The notes: generated from the sequence alone by a model not told the origin. A stretch of DNA of 64,000 nucleotides from Nisaea denitrificans DSM 18348 (GCF_000426505.1 NZ_AUFM01000011.1:1798001-1862000); one strand, 5' to 3'; counted from the stretch's first letter, positions 17,152 to 26,240 are shown. A program made the numbers and translations.

Positions 17152-19524
17152 TTACTCCGCAGCTTGAGCAATGGGCGCCTGTCCGGCGTCCCGGTCTTTG
17201 CGCCGGCCGTCGAGCAACAGCAGCATGGCCGGCAACAGGAGGAAGTCGATGATGATGGCCATGACCAGCGTGATCGCGGTCAGCATCCCCATGGACCCGT
17301 TGATCTTGAAAGTGGAGAGGGACAGCACCGCGAACCCGGCGACCAGGATAGCGGTGGTGACCCAGAGCGCCGTGCCGACCGTCGAGAAGGCATAGCGCAC
17401 CGCGTCCTCCGCATCCTCACCCCGCTCGACCCGGGCGCGCCGGTATTTCGAGAGGAAGTGCACCGTCGCATCGACGATGATCCCGAGGCTGGTCGCGGTC
17501 ACGACCGAGGACGCCATGCCGACCTCGCCGACTGTCAGCCCCCAGATCCCGAAGGCCATGGCCGCCGGCACCAGATTGGGAGCCAGCGAAATAGCGCCGA
17601 GCTTCGGGCTCCGGAGCGCGATGGTCAGCGTTGCAGAGATCAGCAGGAAGGCGAAGAAAGTACCGGTCAGCATGCCCTCGATATTGCGCTTGGCAATATA
17701 GGCGAACATGACGAACGGCCCCGAGGCCCGGGTTTCAGCCGCACTCGGGAAGTGATCCTGGAGCCAGGCCGAGGCTTCCTCGTCCAGCGCCCGGAGCTCA
17801 TTCGTGGTGATGTTCTCCAGTGTGGCAATGACCCGCACCGCCGACTTGTCGACATTCACCTGATTGTTCAGGTCGAGCCCGAACGGCAGGGACATCTCGA
17901 ACAACAACAGATACTGCGCGGCAAGGTCCCGTTCGTCCGGCAGCTTGTACCAGTCCGGGTCGTCGCCATGCATGTTCTTGTTCAGGCGTTTGAAGATGTC
18001 GGTCAACGTGAGGACGTGGACCACCTCACCGCGCGCCCTCAGGAACTGCGTGAAACCCTCGAGACGGCGCAGATAATCGGGATCGGAGATCCCGCCGCTC
18101 TCGGCCGCCGGAATGCTCCACTGGGCCTGATAGATGCCGGAGAGATTGTCCGTCGCCCAGTCCGTGTCGTTCCGGAACTGGATGCTCTTGTCGAAATACT
18201 TCACGAACTGATCGTTCAGCTCGATCTTCGGAATAAAGGCGACAAGTCCGGCAACGAGGGCGAGCGTGCCGATCATGATCGGGCCACGGCGCCGGATAAC
18301 GAATTCCGCCAAGCGCTCCATGGCCACACTTTCATGCTCCTCCCGCGGCTTGATACGCACCGGCAGAACGGCCATCAGGGCCGGCAGGAAGGCGATGGAG
18401 AAGAACCAGGCCGCCCCCACACCCATTGCCGTGATGTTGCCAAGATCGCGGAACGGCGGCGCGTCCGAGAAGTTCAGCGACATGAAGCCGATCATGGTTG
18501 TCAGGCTGGTCAGGAAGACCGGCTGGAAATTCACCCGAAGGCTCTCCACCAGCGCATCCCGCTTGGACATCCCGCGCCTCATGCCGTGGAACATGCTGAT
18601 CAGCACATGGACTGAATCCGCGATGGCCAGGGTCAGGATGATGGTCGGTGCCGTGACAGATGGTGGTGTCAGCTGAATACCGAGCCAGCCGGCCAGCCCC
18701 ATCGCCGTCATGGCCGAGAACGCGATTACCAGAAGCGTCGCGAATGTTCCCGAGATGGACCGCAGAAGCACTGCCATGACCAGCAGCAGAACCCCGTACA
18801 TCAGCGGGATGAGGGTCTGCATGTCGTTCTGCGCGGAAACCGAGAAACTGTTGTTGAGTGCCACCGAGCCAGTGATCGCCAGGGTGATGTTCGGATTATC
18901 GGCTCGGAAATCAGCGACCAGCCCGTCGACATGGGCCATCGCCTCCGGCACCTCCGTCAGCTCCTTCTGGGGCAGCGTGATGGTGATGTTGACCATTGTT
19001 GTCCGGGCGTCCGGGGAAATGATCCGGTCCCGCAACAGCGGCTCGGTCATCGCCGCCGCGCGAATACGCTGCAGATCGGAGGCATCAAGCGGACTTCCAG
19101 CCGGCACCAGATCGTCAACGATCAGATCGTCTTCTTCCGCCGTGCTGTTCTGGAAATTGGAGATACTATCGACGCGCGTTGCGAAGGGTACCTGCCAGGA
19201 TTCCTCCGTCAGGTCCCGGATAGCGGCAAGCATGTCAGCCTGGAACACATCGCCATTCTTCGGCTGCAGCACCAGGGAGATATTGTCTTCCTTGTTGAAC
19301 ACCCGCTGCAGCGATTCAAACGCCTGAAGCTGCGGATTTTCCTTACTGAAGAAGACACGATAGTCAGTGGAAAAGGACAGGAACTGGCCACCGAAGCCCG
19401 CCCCCAGTGTTAGCAAAATCGAGACGGCGATAACCGCCCAACGCCAGCGAATGACCCAGTGGGCATATTTCGCTGCCCATCCGGCCTTCCGTATAGCGGA
19501 ATCCCCGGAACGTACGTCCGACAT
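17152..19524 (-). CDS. MMPL/RND family transporter
   Basis: A 790-residue permease of the RND superfamily (MMPL/HpnN-like, not drug-pump AcrB-like). Layout: cytoplasmic N-end, TM1 (about 28-50), a large periplasmic loop (about 55-230), a block of five TM helices with sterol-sensing-like features (about 235-385), TM7 (about 415-435), a second periplasmic loop, and a final five-TM block (about 630-775). Related proteins move hopanoids, mycolates or other lipids outward. AGGAGG precedes the ATG. It leads an operon with the LolA-like and barrel genes and is divergent from a TetR gene. Confidence 0.9.
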   Translation of the reverse strand: MSDVRSGDSAIRKAGWAAKYAHWVIRWRWAVIAVSILLTLGAGFGGQFLSFSTDYRVFFSKENPQLQAFESLQRVFNKEDNISLVLQPKNGDVFQADMLAAIRDLTEESWQVPFATRVDSISNFQNSTAEEDDLIVDDLVPAGSPLDASDLQRIRAAAMTEPLLRDRIISPDARTTMVNITITLPQKELTEVPEAMAHVDGLVADFRADNPNITLAITGSVALNNSFSVSAQNDMQTLIPLMYGVLLLVMAVLLRSISGTFATLLVIAFSAMTAMGLAGWLGIQLTPPSVTAPTIILTLAIADSVHVLISMFHGMRRGMSKRDALVESLRVNFQPVFLTSLTTMIGFMSLNFSDAPPFRDLGNITAMGVGAAWFFSIAFLPALMAVLPVRIKPREEHESVAMERLAEFVIRRRGPIMIGTLALVAGLVAFIPKIELNDQFVKYFDKSIQFRNDTDWATDNLSGIYQAQWSIPAAESGGISDPDYLRRLEGFTQFLRARGEVVHVLTLTDIFKRLNKNMHGDDPDWYKLPDERDLAAQYLLLFEMSLPFGLDLNNQVNVDKSAVRVIATLENITTNELRALDEEASAWLQDHFPSAAETRASGPFVMFAYIAKRNIEGMLTGTFFAFLLISATLTIALRSPKLGAISLAPNLVPAAMAFGIWGLTVGEVGMASSVVTATSLGIIVDATVHFLSKYRRARVERGEDAEDAVRYAFSTVGTALWVTTAILVAGFAVLSLSTFKINGSMGMLTAITLVMAIIIDFLLLPAMLLLLDGRRKDRDAGQAPIAQAAE

Positions 19525-19582
19525 CGGCCCCTCCTACGACTCAGAGAACGTGCTACTGTCTCTTAGGTGTTAAAAAATAGAC

Positions 19583-19617
19583 TACACCGTGCAGTGTACG
19601 TAAACTTAGTAGTGTAC
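19583..19617. promoter_or_regulatory. candidate TetR operator between MMPL operon and tetR
   Basis: TACAC (19583-19587) and GTGTA (19594-19598) form an inverted repeat around CGTGCA, and AGTGTAC occurs twice (19593-19599 and 19611-19617), 18 bases apart on the same face of the helix by less than two turns. The 112-base divergent gap is the only place for both promoters, so a local TetR repressor binding here would control itself and the exporter. Confidence 0.5.
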
Positions 19618-19636
19618 CGAGAGACTTCAAGGACTC

Positions 19637-20269
19637 ATGGTAAAAACCGATCAGAATTTTCCGGACAGCGAGCCGTTAACCGAAAAACAGCGACAAATCG
19701 TTGATGCTGCCTGCAAACTTTTCACGGAACAGGGGTACGAAGTTACCTCGATGGACAAGGTTGCCGCGGAAGCCAATGTCTCCAAGCGCACGGTGTACAG
19801 CTACTTCGATAGCAAGGAGCACCTGTTTTGCACTGTCATGGGGGGAATGTGCGCCGGTTTCGGCGAGCCCAATTCCGATGACATCGATTATTCCGGAACG
19901 CCTCGCGAAGTACTGACTGATTGTGCACTTCTGATCCTGGCGAAAGTGAACAACCCCGAAAAACTACGATTGATGCGCACCGTGATCGCGGAGGCCGAGC
20001 AGTTTCCACTGATCGGGGAAACCTTCTGGAATGAAGGCCCCGGCAAGATGCGCAACGAGCTGGCGGGCTATATAGGCAAAATGCAGGATCAGGGCCTTCT
20101 CAGGAAAACCGACCCGGCCATGGCTGCAGCGCATTTCCAGGGATTTGTAACCGGACCATTCCTGATCCAGAGATTGTTTACCTCTTCCTGCGACTGGACA
20201 GCCGAAGACGCGATAAATTCGGTCGGCCCTGCCGTCGAGAGTTTTTTGAAAGCCTACGCGCCGGACTGA
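19637..20269 (+). CDS. TetR/AcrR family transcriptional regulator
   Basis: A 210-residue repressor: helix-turn-helix at about 18-65 (AACKLFTEQGYEVTSMDKVAAEANVSKRTVYSYFDSKEHL) and a C-terminal ligand domain of the AcrR_C type with ending GPAVESFLKAYAPD. AAGGA lies 4 bases before the ATG. Divergent from the MMPL operon, which is the classic arrangement for a repressor of an efflux or export system that binds the exported compound or a mimic. Confidence 0.9.
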   Translation: MVKTDQNFPDSEPLTEKQRQIVDAACKLFTEQGYEVTSMDKVAAEANVSKRTVYSYFDSKEHLFCTVMGGMCAGFGEPNSDDIDYSGTPREVLTDCALLILAKVNNPEKLRLMRTVIAEAEQFPLIGETFWNEGPGKMRNELAGYIGKMQDQGLLRKTDPAMAAAHFQGFVTGPFLIQRLFTSSCDWTAEDAINSVGPAVESFLKAYAPD

Positions 20270-20313
20270 TATGCGCGGACTAGAGGTCGGGCCCGGTTAT
20301 ATCCCTCCGCCAA

Positions 20314-21219
20314 TCAGCGATATGGATGATGCTCCCACCAGTGTCGGGCGATATTCAGCCGCCCCGTCACCCAGACATCATCGAACCCTTTGATGTAATC
20401 GAGCAGGCGCGCCAACCCGGCAGCCCGTGCCGGATGGCCGATGAGCCGCGTGTGCAGACCGATCGACATCATCTTCGGCTGCGTCGCCCCCTCCGCATAC
20501 AGCATGTCGAAGCCATCCCGGATAAACTCGAAGAACTGCTGGCCGGTATTGAGCCAGCCCCGTGAGAATTTCGAGTCGTTGTGGGTCAGGGAATACGGCA
20601 CGACGAGATGCGGGTTGCCATCGACTTCGACCCAATAGGGTAACTCGTCGTTATAGGCGTCGCTGTCATAAAGAAAGCCGCCTTCCTCCACCAGAAGCTC
20701 CCGCGTCACCTCCCCCGGGCCGTGACGGCAATACCAGCCGAGAGGGCGCTCTCCGAGTGTCTTCTGCAAGGAAGCGACGGCGCGCTGGATATGCTCCTGT
20801 TCCTCGTCACGCTGGAGTTTGAAGTGCTCCTCCCAGCGCCATCCGTGGCAACAGATATCGAAACCCGAGGACCGGATTGCCGCCGCCAGTTCCGCATTGC
20901 GCTCCACCGCCAGAGCGCAGGTGAAGAAGGTGGCCGGCATTTCCCGTTCCTGAAACAGACGCAGCACCCGCCAGAACCCGACCCGGCTGCCATACTCGAA
21001 CATCGACTCTGCGGCGAGATCGCGGCTGCCCGGCATATTCGGCGAACCCGGCGATTCCGTCAGGCCGGACTCGGAGAACCCGTCACCGTCATGAATCGAA
21101 TATTCCGATCCCTCCTCGATATTGACGACAAAGTTCACCGCCAAACGCGCCCCGCCAGGCCAGTGCGGATCCGGCGGATTGGCCCCATAGCCGACAAAGT
21201 CGCGCGGATATGCAGTCAT
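20314..21219 (-). CDS. puuE: polysaccharide deacetylase family protein, PuuE allantoinase-like
   Basis: A 301-residue NodB-fold protein. The N-terminal YPRDFVGYGANPPDPHWPGGARLAVNFVVNIEEGSE pattern and FFTCALAVERN, CCHGWRWEEH and WYCRHGPGEVTREL match PuuE, the cofactor-independent allantoinase that hydrolyses (S)-allantoin to allantoate in purine breakdown. No other ureide genes are in the window, so the substrate could be a related amide. Start has AGGAGC upstream. Convergent with tetR; divergent from an epimerase gene. Confidence 0.8.
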   Translation of the reverse strand: MTAYPRDFVGYGANPPDPHWPGGARLAVNFVVNIEEGSEYSIHDGDGFSESGLTESPGSPNMPGSRDLAAESMFEYGSRVGFWRVLRLFQEREMPATFFTCALAVERNAELAAAIRSSGFDICCHGWRWEEHFKLQRDEEQEHIQRAVASLQKTLGERPLGWYCRHGPGEVTRELLVEEGGFLYDSDAYNDELPYWVEVDGNPHLVVPYSLTHNDSKFSRGWLNTGQQFFEFIRDGFDMLYAEGATQPKMMSIGLHTRLIGHPARAAGLARLLDYIKGFDDVWVTGRLNIARHWWEHHPYR

Positions 21220-21357
21220 GCTCCTGAACTCCCCAACTGTACGCGGGGAAGACTAGCGCGTGACCGTCCAAGGTGCGATGCCTTTGGAACTTCTTGGAAA
21301 TAAACCCACCTGCATTAGGATCACCCCTACAAGTCAACGGGCGAACTGGAGAGAGAA

Positions 21358-22350
21358 ATGGCAGTGCTGATTTTGGGCGGCGCGGGTTTTGTCGGCCTCA
21401 ACATCGCGGAGGCATTGCTGGCGAAGGGCGAAACCGTCGTCGTGTTCGACCGGCGCCCGATCCCGGCTGCCGCCAAGCGCGCCTTCGAGACGCATCCGGG
21501 CACTGTCGTCGAAACCGTCGGCGATGCGCTCAAGGACGGCGCCATCCTCTCCGCCCTGAAGGAAAACAAGGTCGACCGGATGTTCTGCGCCGCCGCGATC
21601 ACTGCTGGCCCGGAACGGGATGCCAACGCCCCGCGCTCGATCCTCGAGGTCAACCTGATGGCGTTCACCGCCGCTCTGGAAGCGGCTCGCGATGCCGGGC
21701 TGAAGCGGGTGATCAATGTCGGCTCCACTGCCGCCTATGGCACAACGGCCTTCGGTGACAAGCCACTATCCGAAGACCTCCCAGCCTGGCCGCACAACAT
21801 GTACTCGACGACGAAGTTTGCCTCCGAATGCATCACCCGCCGGCTGGCCGAGCTGTGGCAAATGGACATGTTCAGCGTCCGCCTCTCCGGCGTGTTCGGC
21901 CCGTGGGAAGTCGATAGCGGATTGCGCGACACGCTGAGCCCGCAGATGCAGGCATCCCTCATCGCCCTCAAGGGCGGCGAGGCGACATTGCGCTACCGCG
22001 ACATGCGGGACTGGACCTACAGCCGCGACATCGCCGACGCGCTGGTCAGGCTGATCAATTCGGAGAGCCGTCCATACGATGTTTTCAACATCAGTTGCTC
22101 AGATCCCTGGAGCACGGCCGACTGGTGCGAATTGCTGGCAGGCGGCTATCAGGACTTCTCCTGGCGTCTCGCCAAACCGGAAGAAGAGCCAACCGTGAAC
22201 CTGCATGGCGACACAGACAGGCAACTGCTGGTGAGCGCGCGCCTGAAGGAAGCACTCGGCTGGTCACCCGATCTGAACCCGGAGCGGAGCTTCGCGGATT
22301 TCAAGAAATGGGCGGACAATTACGGAGACTATTGGCTGAACAACGCCTGA
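21358..22350 (+). CDS. NAD-dependent epimerase/dehydratase family protein
   Basis: Extended short-chain dehydrogenase, 330 aa. Seen: Rossmann GGAGFVGLNIAEAL (7-20), the catalytic Ser near VGSTAAYG, and YSTTKFASE, which supplies the Tyr-x-x-x-Lys pair (about residue 146-150). GGAGAG precedes the ATG. It resembles NAD(P)-dependent epimerases acting on nucleotide sugars or small carbonyls; neighbours (a PuuE-like and an aminotransferase gene) do not fix a substrate. Convergent with the aminotransferase gene. Confidence 0.85.
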   Translation: MAVLILGGAGFVGLNIAEALLAKGETVVVFDRRPIPAAAKRAFETHPGTVVETVGDALKDGAILSALKENKVDRMFCAAAITAGPERDANAPRSILEVNLMAFTAALEAARDAGLKRVINVGSTAAYGTTAFGDKPLSEDLPAWPHNMYSTTKFASECITRRLAELWQMDMFSVRLSGVFGPWEVDSGLRDTLSPQMQASLIALKGGEATLRYRDMRDWTYSRDIADALVRLINSESRPYDVFNISCSDPWSTADWCELLAGGYQDFSWRLAKPEEEPTVNLHGDTDRQLLVSARLKEALGWSPDLNPERSFADFKKWADNYGDYWLNNA

Positions 22351-22399
22351 CGCATCCGTTCCCGCCAAACTCGATTGCGCAAGAATGGCGGGACCGCGA

Positions 22400-23635
22400 T
22401 CAGCCCCCTGCCGTCTTCCGCAAACACACCATCTTCGCCGTGGTGCAGAACACTTCCATCGCGCGCTCCAGCTCATCCACCGTCGGCATGGTCGGAGCAA
22501 GGCGGATGTTGCGGTCGCGCGGATCTTTGCCGTAGGGGAAGCAGGCGCCGGAAGCGGTGAGCTTCACGCCGGCCTCGGCGCAGAGCTTCACGGTTTCCGC
22601 TGCACAACCATCCGATAGGTCGACGCTGACGAAATAACCGCCCTCGGGCTTGGTCCAGCTGGCCAGATCTGTGCCTTCGAAGGCTGCGGTCAGCGCTTTT
22701 TCCACAACGGCGAATTTCGGCGCGATGATCTCGGCATGCTTGACCATGTGTGCCGCGATTCCAGCCGTATCCTTGAAGAAGCGGACATGGCGGAGTTGAT
22801 TGACCTTGTCCGGACCTATGCTGGAATAGAACATTCGCTCCAACTGATCGTCGATGTTGGTTTTGGAGGCGGACATCGCTGCCACCCCGGCGCCGGCCAG
22901 AGTGATCTTGGACGTCGAGACAAAGGTCAGGATACGGTCTGCATTACCCGCCGCCTCCGCCACTTTCTGTATGTTTTTGACCGTCGCTATGTCACCGGTC
23001 AGATGGTGCACCACATAGGCGTTGTCCCACATGATCCGGAAATCCGGCGCGGCGGTCTTCATCGCCGCCAGCCGATCCACCGTCAGGTCGGAATAGACCG
23101 CGCCGGTCGGGTTGGAATATTTCGGAACGCACCAGATGCCCTTGATGGATGCATCTTCGGCAACCAGCGTCTCGACCGCATCCATGTCCGGCCCGTCATC
23201 CAGCATCTCGACCGGGATCATCTCGATGCCGAGCCGCTCGCAGATGGCGAAATGTCGGTCATAGCCCGGCACCGGGCAAAGAAACTTCGCCCCCGTCCAC
23301 GGACCGTCACCGCCCGGCACGCCGAACATGACCGCCCCCAGAAGCGCGTCATACATCATCTGCAGACTTCCATTGCCGCCCGCGATGACCAGGTCCGGGG
23401 TGGTTTCCATCAACTCCGCGAACAGCGCCCGCACTTCCGAAATACCGGCGAGAATGCCGTAATTGCGGTAATCGGTGCCGTCAGCGCCCTTGCAATCGTC
23501 ACTGCTGACGAGATCGAACATCGCCGCCGCCAGATCGAGCTGGGCCGCCGAGGGCTTGCCCCGCGTCATGTCGATATTCTGGTTACGGGACTTCAGATTG
23601 CGGTAGGCGGAGGAAAGGGTTTCGAGGTCGGACAT
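22400..23635 (-). CDS. aspartate-aminotransferase-like PLP enzyme (class Ic / MocR-like family)
   Basis: A 411-residue PLP-dependent transaminase of the PF12897 group. Seen: MTRGKPSAAQLDL near the N-terminus, GGNGSLQMMYDALLG (cofactor phosphate loop), WCVPKYSNPTGAVYSD, the Asp-Asn-Ala-Tyr that binds the PLP ring (IMWDNAYVVHHL) and the Schiff-base Lys in STSKITLAGAG. This subgroup includes aspartate aminotransferases; substrate specificity is unproved. Single gene, weak ribosome site. Confidence 0.88.
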   Translation of the reverse strand: MSDLETLSSAYRNLKSRNQNIDMTRGKPSAAQLDLAAAMFDLVSSDDCKGADGTDYRNYGILAGISEVRALFAELMETTPDLVIAGGNGSLQMMYDALLGAVMFGVPGGDGPWTGAKFLCPVPGYDRHFAICERLGIEMIPVEMLDDGPDMDAVETLVAEDASIKGIWCVPKYSNPTGAVYSDLTVDRLAAMKTAAPDFRIMWDNAYVVHHLTGDIATVKNIQKVAEAAGNADRILTFVSTSKITLAGAGVAAMSASKTNIDDQLERMFYSSIGPDKVNQLRHVRFFKDTAGIAAHMVKHAEIIAPKFAVVEKALTAAFEGTDLASWTKPEGGYFVSVDLSDGCAAETVKLCAEAGVKLTASGACFPYGKDPRDRNIRLAPTMPTVDELERAMEVFCTTAKMVCLRKTAGG

Positions 23636-23722
23636 GGGCTCGATCCGGTTACACTGTTGCGGTGCAGCGGACGCTAGCAGAGGAGCGATTCAGAGGCCAG
23701 AGCCGGATTGTCCCAGTTTACT

Positions 23723-24445
23723 TCAGGACGCGACAGACAGCCGGCCACGCTGACCGAACTCGTTGATCAGCCCGTCAACCAGACCGTTCGATCTGGATTC
23801 CGAAACAAAGCGCTTTACCGCCTTGGCAAAGGCCGGATTTCCCGGCCTGACGCCGACTGCCTGACGAACCGCCGTATAGGACCCGTCCAGGACCTTTGCG
23901 CCTGGCATGCTCGCTGCGTTCTCCAGCAAAGCCGGACGAAGTCCGGCCAATACGTCCAGTTTCTGATCGCGAAACAGCTCGAACGCCGCCTTCAGTCCCG
24001 GCGCCCGCTTCAGTTCGGCATGCTTCAGGGCCCGGCTGAGATAGAGATCGTAGGCGGAGCGATCGGACACCGCGATCCGTACACCCGGCTTGTCCACGTC
24101 TTCCAGGCTCATCAGTTTCGAGCCGGCGGGCACAAGGTAGGTTGCCTCGATCTCAGCATAGGCGCCACAGAACTCTATGGTCTCCGCCCGCTTCGGGTCT
24201 TCGGCGATCAGACAGATATCCCATTCATCCCGGTCGACCGCATCGGCCACCGCGCCCGGCGAAGGATAGGTGCAATAGGAGATGCTGAAACCGAAATTGC
24301 GGGCAATGGCCGCTGCGATAGCCGGCGAGACCCCCGATGGATTCCCGCTTTCGGTCGTGCCGGTCACCAGCAGAACATTTCCGAGATTGATCCCCGCTCT
24401 CAGTTTGCCGGGCTCCGCCAGCCCGAAATCCTCGATATCGATCAT
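23723..24445 (-). CDS. solute-binding-protein-like domain protein without signal peptide
   Basis: A 240-residue family-3 solute-binding fold: GKLRAGINLGN, GVSPAIAAAIARNFGF, DEWDICLIAEDPKRAETIEFCGAYAEIEATYLVPAG, GVRIAVSDRSAYDLYLSR and LDVLAGLRPALLENA. Family members bind amino acids or small carbonyl acids for ABC uptake, but this one starts directly with the domain after the preferred ATG (AAGGAG 9 bases before it) and shows no signal peptide or lipobox, and no permease genes adjoin. A cytoplasmic binding or cyclohexadienyl-dehydratase-like role is possible. Confidence 0.75.
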   Translation of the reverse strand: MIDIEDFGLAEPGKLRAGINLGNVLLVTGTTESGNPSGVSPAIAAAIARNFGFSISYCTYPSPGAVADAVDRDEWDICLIAEDPKRAETIEFCGAYAEIEATYLVPAGSKLMSLEDVDKPGVRIAVSDRSAYDLYLSRALKHAELKRAPGLKAAFELFRDQKLDVLAGLRPALLENAASMPGAKVLDGSYTAVRQAVGVRPGNPAFAKAVKRFVSESRSNGLVDGLINEFGQRGRLSVAS

Positions 24446-24661
24446 CTCGATGCACTCCTTATTCACGTCACGTTCGCACGTCACAATATAGTGCTCAATT
24501 TATTCGGTGGAAACAGCAATGAAATCTCGCATACTCCTTAAATACGAAGGAATTCCAATTACCTAGCTATAAGTTGCACCCCGTAAGCCGAAGCCCCGGC
24601 TACCAGACACACCACGATCAGGGGTCGGCAAAAGAGCCATTCCGCCACTGAGCGCGCCTTA

Positions 24662-24718
24662 ATGTAAAGCACCCTTGACACACATCGAACATCGCCTAAT
24701 GTAAAACCTGCTTTACAT
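24662..24718. promoter_or_regulatory. operator cluster: three ATGTAAA half-sites at a promoter
   Basis: ATGTAAA occurs at 24662-24668 and 24699-24705, and its inverse TTTACAT at 24712-24718, the last two forming a palindrome with a 6-base gap. TTGACA at 24675-24680 is a good -35, and the palindrome overlies the place of the -10 box 16-18 bases later. The next gene begins at 24728. This fits autorepression by the XRE regulator encoded second in this operon. Confidence 0.6.
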
Positions 24719-24727
24719 GGAGATGAC

Positions 24728-25105
24728 ATGAAAATATCCCGTTACCTGATCGAACTCGGCGCAGCTTTTGCCGTCTACGTCGCGGCTCTCATTGTTTCAA
24801 ACAGCCTGCTGAGCACTCTGGAACCGGGCCATGCGCTTGAGCCAATCATCTCACTGCTCCCCATGGTTCCCGCGGCAGCAGTATGCTGGGCGGTGATCCG
24901 GCAGGTCCGGCGGGCGGACGAGATGCAGCGGATTATTCACTTTGAGGCTCTGGCTATTGCTTTCGCCGCCACGGCGCTCTCCACCTTCAGCTACGGCTTT
25001 CTGGAAGGTGTCGGTTTCCCGAAACTCTCGATGCTTGCCGTCTGGCCGCTGATGGCCGGGTTCTGGGTTGTCGGCAGCGTGATTGCCCTCCGGCGCTATC
25101 GATGA
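24728..25105 (+). CDS. small four-helix membrane protein of an XRE-linked operon
   Basis: A 125-residue inner-membrane protein with four predicted helices (about 10-28, 43-60, 75-93, 98-120). Between helices two and three is a polar loop RQVRRADEMQRIIHFEALA. It is not a recognised enzyme; similar small proteins are often paired with YozG-like HTH genes. Its stop overlaps the XRE start by 4 bases, so both are made together from the operator-bearing promoter just upstream. Confidence 0.75.
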   Translation: MKISRYLIELGAAFAVYVAALIVSNSLLSTLEPGHALEPIISLLPMVPAAAVCWAVIRQVRRADEMQRIIHFEALAIAFAATALSTFSYGFLEGVGFPKLSMLAVWPLMAGFWVVGSVIALRRYR

Positions 25106-25290
25106 AAAACAGCCTGAAAGCATTGCGCGCGGAACGGGGCTGGTCCCAGGCGGATCTCGCCGGATTGCTAGAAGTCTCGCGCCAGACGGTGAACGCCATT
25201 GAGAACGGCCGTTACGACCCGAGCCTGCCGCTCGCCTTCACTATCGCCCGGGTGATGCAACTGCGGATCGAGGAGATCTTCGAGGAGTAG
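25102..25290 (+). CDS. XRE family helix-turn-helix regulator (YozG-like)
   Basis: A 62-residue single-domain Cro/C1-type repressor: RAERGWSQADLAGLLEVSRQTVNAIENGRY is a complete HTH_3, followed by LAFTIARVMQLRIEEIFEE. No effector domain, so it may be controlled by the membrane protein encoded just before it (4-base ATGA overlap) or by its own concentration. Candidate operator: the ATGTAAA repeats at 24662-24718. Confidence 0.9.
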   Translation: MKNSLKALRAERGWSQADLAGLLEVSRQTVNAIENGRYDPSLPLAFTIARVMQLRIEEIFEE

Positions 25291-25299
25291 ACGGCACCT

Positions 25300-26148
25300 C
25301 TATCGAGGCGCCGCACCTGAAAAGGTCGTTCGATATAGCAACCGGCGGTGGCCATCATAATCGTTGGTCGCGTAATGCAGCGTCGTCCGGTTGTCCCAGA
25401 TCACCACATCTCCCGCCTGCCATTTATGCCGACAGGAGAAGTCCGGCCTTGTGCAATGCCGGTAGATTTCCTGCAGGACCGGCAGGCTCTCCTCCTCACT
25501 CATCCCGTCGAGGCGGGTGGTGTAGATCGGGTTGAGGAAAAGCGCTTTTGCCCCGGTAATCGGCTCGGTGATAACGGCGGGATGGAAGGTTTCCCGATCA
25601 GCGTCCGGATCGCCCCGGGTCATTCGGATGGAGGCATTGGCCCGCGTTTCCGCAGGCGGCGCATGTTTCACCCCATAGGGCTTGCCGACATGCACAGCGT
25701 TACGACCATCCACCACGGATTTGAGCGCGTCGGGCAAACACCGATAAGCGACTGTCTGGCTGGCCCAGACCGTATCGCCGCCGACATCCGGTATTTCTAC
25801 CGCGTTCAGAATCGATCCGGCGGGCGGGTTTTCCAGAAAGCTGAAATCGGCATGCCATTCCCCACCGAAGACGCCACCCCCGATCTCGGATGCTTCCTTC
25901 AGCACGGCGATGATCTCCGGGTCGTCCTCCAGCGGCGACACGTAACGCAGCTGCATCGCCGGGCCGAAGACACGGGTCAGCGCTTTCTGCTGTGGCGACG
26001 TCAGGTACTGGTCGCGCAGGACAAGCACCTGATGCTCCGCCAGGCTGCGTTTCAGAAACTCCGCACCAGAGCCGGAGATGGTCTCGGAGAGCGAAAGACA
26101 TTCGATTTCCGCGCCGATGAAGCCGGTGAGTTTCGAGAGAATAGGCAT
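25300..26148 (-). CDS. TauD/TfdA-family Fe(II)/2-oxoglutarate dioxygenase
   Basis: A 282-residue member of the TauD/TfdA family. Seen: the metal-binding His-x-Asp in EWHADFSF (about residues 98-105), the distal His in TLHYATNDY, and the Arg in RRLLYRTTF that binds 2-oxoglutarate. These enzymes hydroxylate substrates such as taurine or aryloxyacids to release sulfite or a phenol; the sequence does not tell which. No sulfonate-transport genes are adjacent. Weak ribosome site at the ATG. Confidence 0.9.
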   Translation of the reverse strand: MPILSKLTGFIGAEIECLSLSETISGSGAEFLKRSLAEHQVLVLRDQYLTSPQQKALTRVFGPAMQLRYVSPLEDDPEIIAVLKEASEIGGGVFGGEWHADFSFLENPPAGSILNAVEIPDVGGDTVWASQTVAYRCLPDALKSVVDGRNAVHVGKPYGVKHAPPAETRANASIRMTRGDPDADRETFHPAVITEPITGAKALFLNPIYTTRLDGMSEEESLPVLQEIYRHCTRPDFSCRHKWQAGDVVIWDNRTTLHYATNDYDGHRRLLYRTTFSGAAPR

Positions 26149-26240
26149 GGCGGGTCCAGATGCACGAAGTTACAGCGCCAGAGGCGGCCCTGTCGCAATG
26201 CTATCCGCATTCTAGCGGCGCCGGAAGGCCACCCACCCAA

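Noticed and set aside
17164-18615. A 483-codon plus-strand frame opposite the MMPL gene
   Set aside because: Antisense to a clear transporter; Arg/Gly/Asp-rich shadow sequence.
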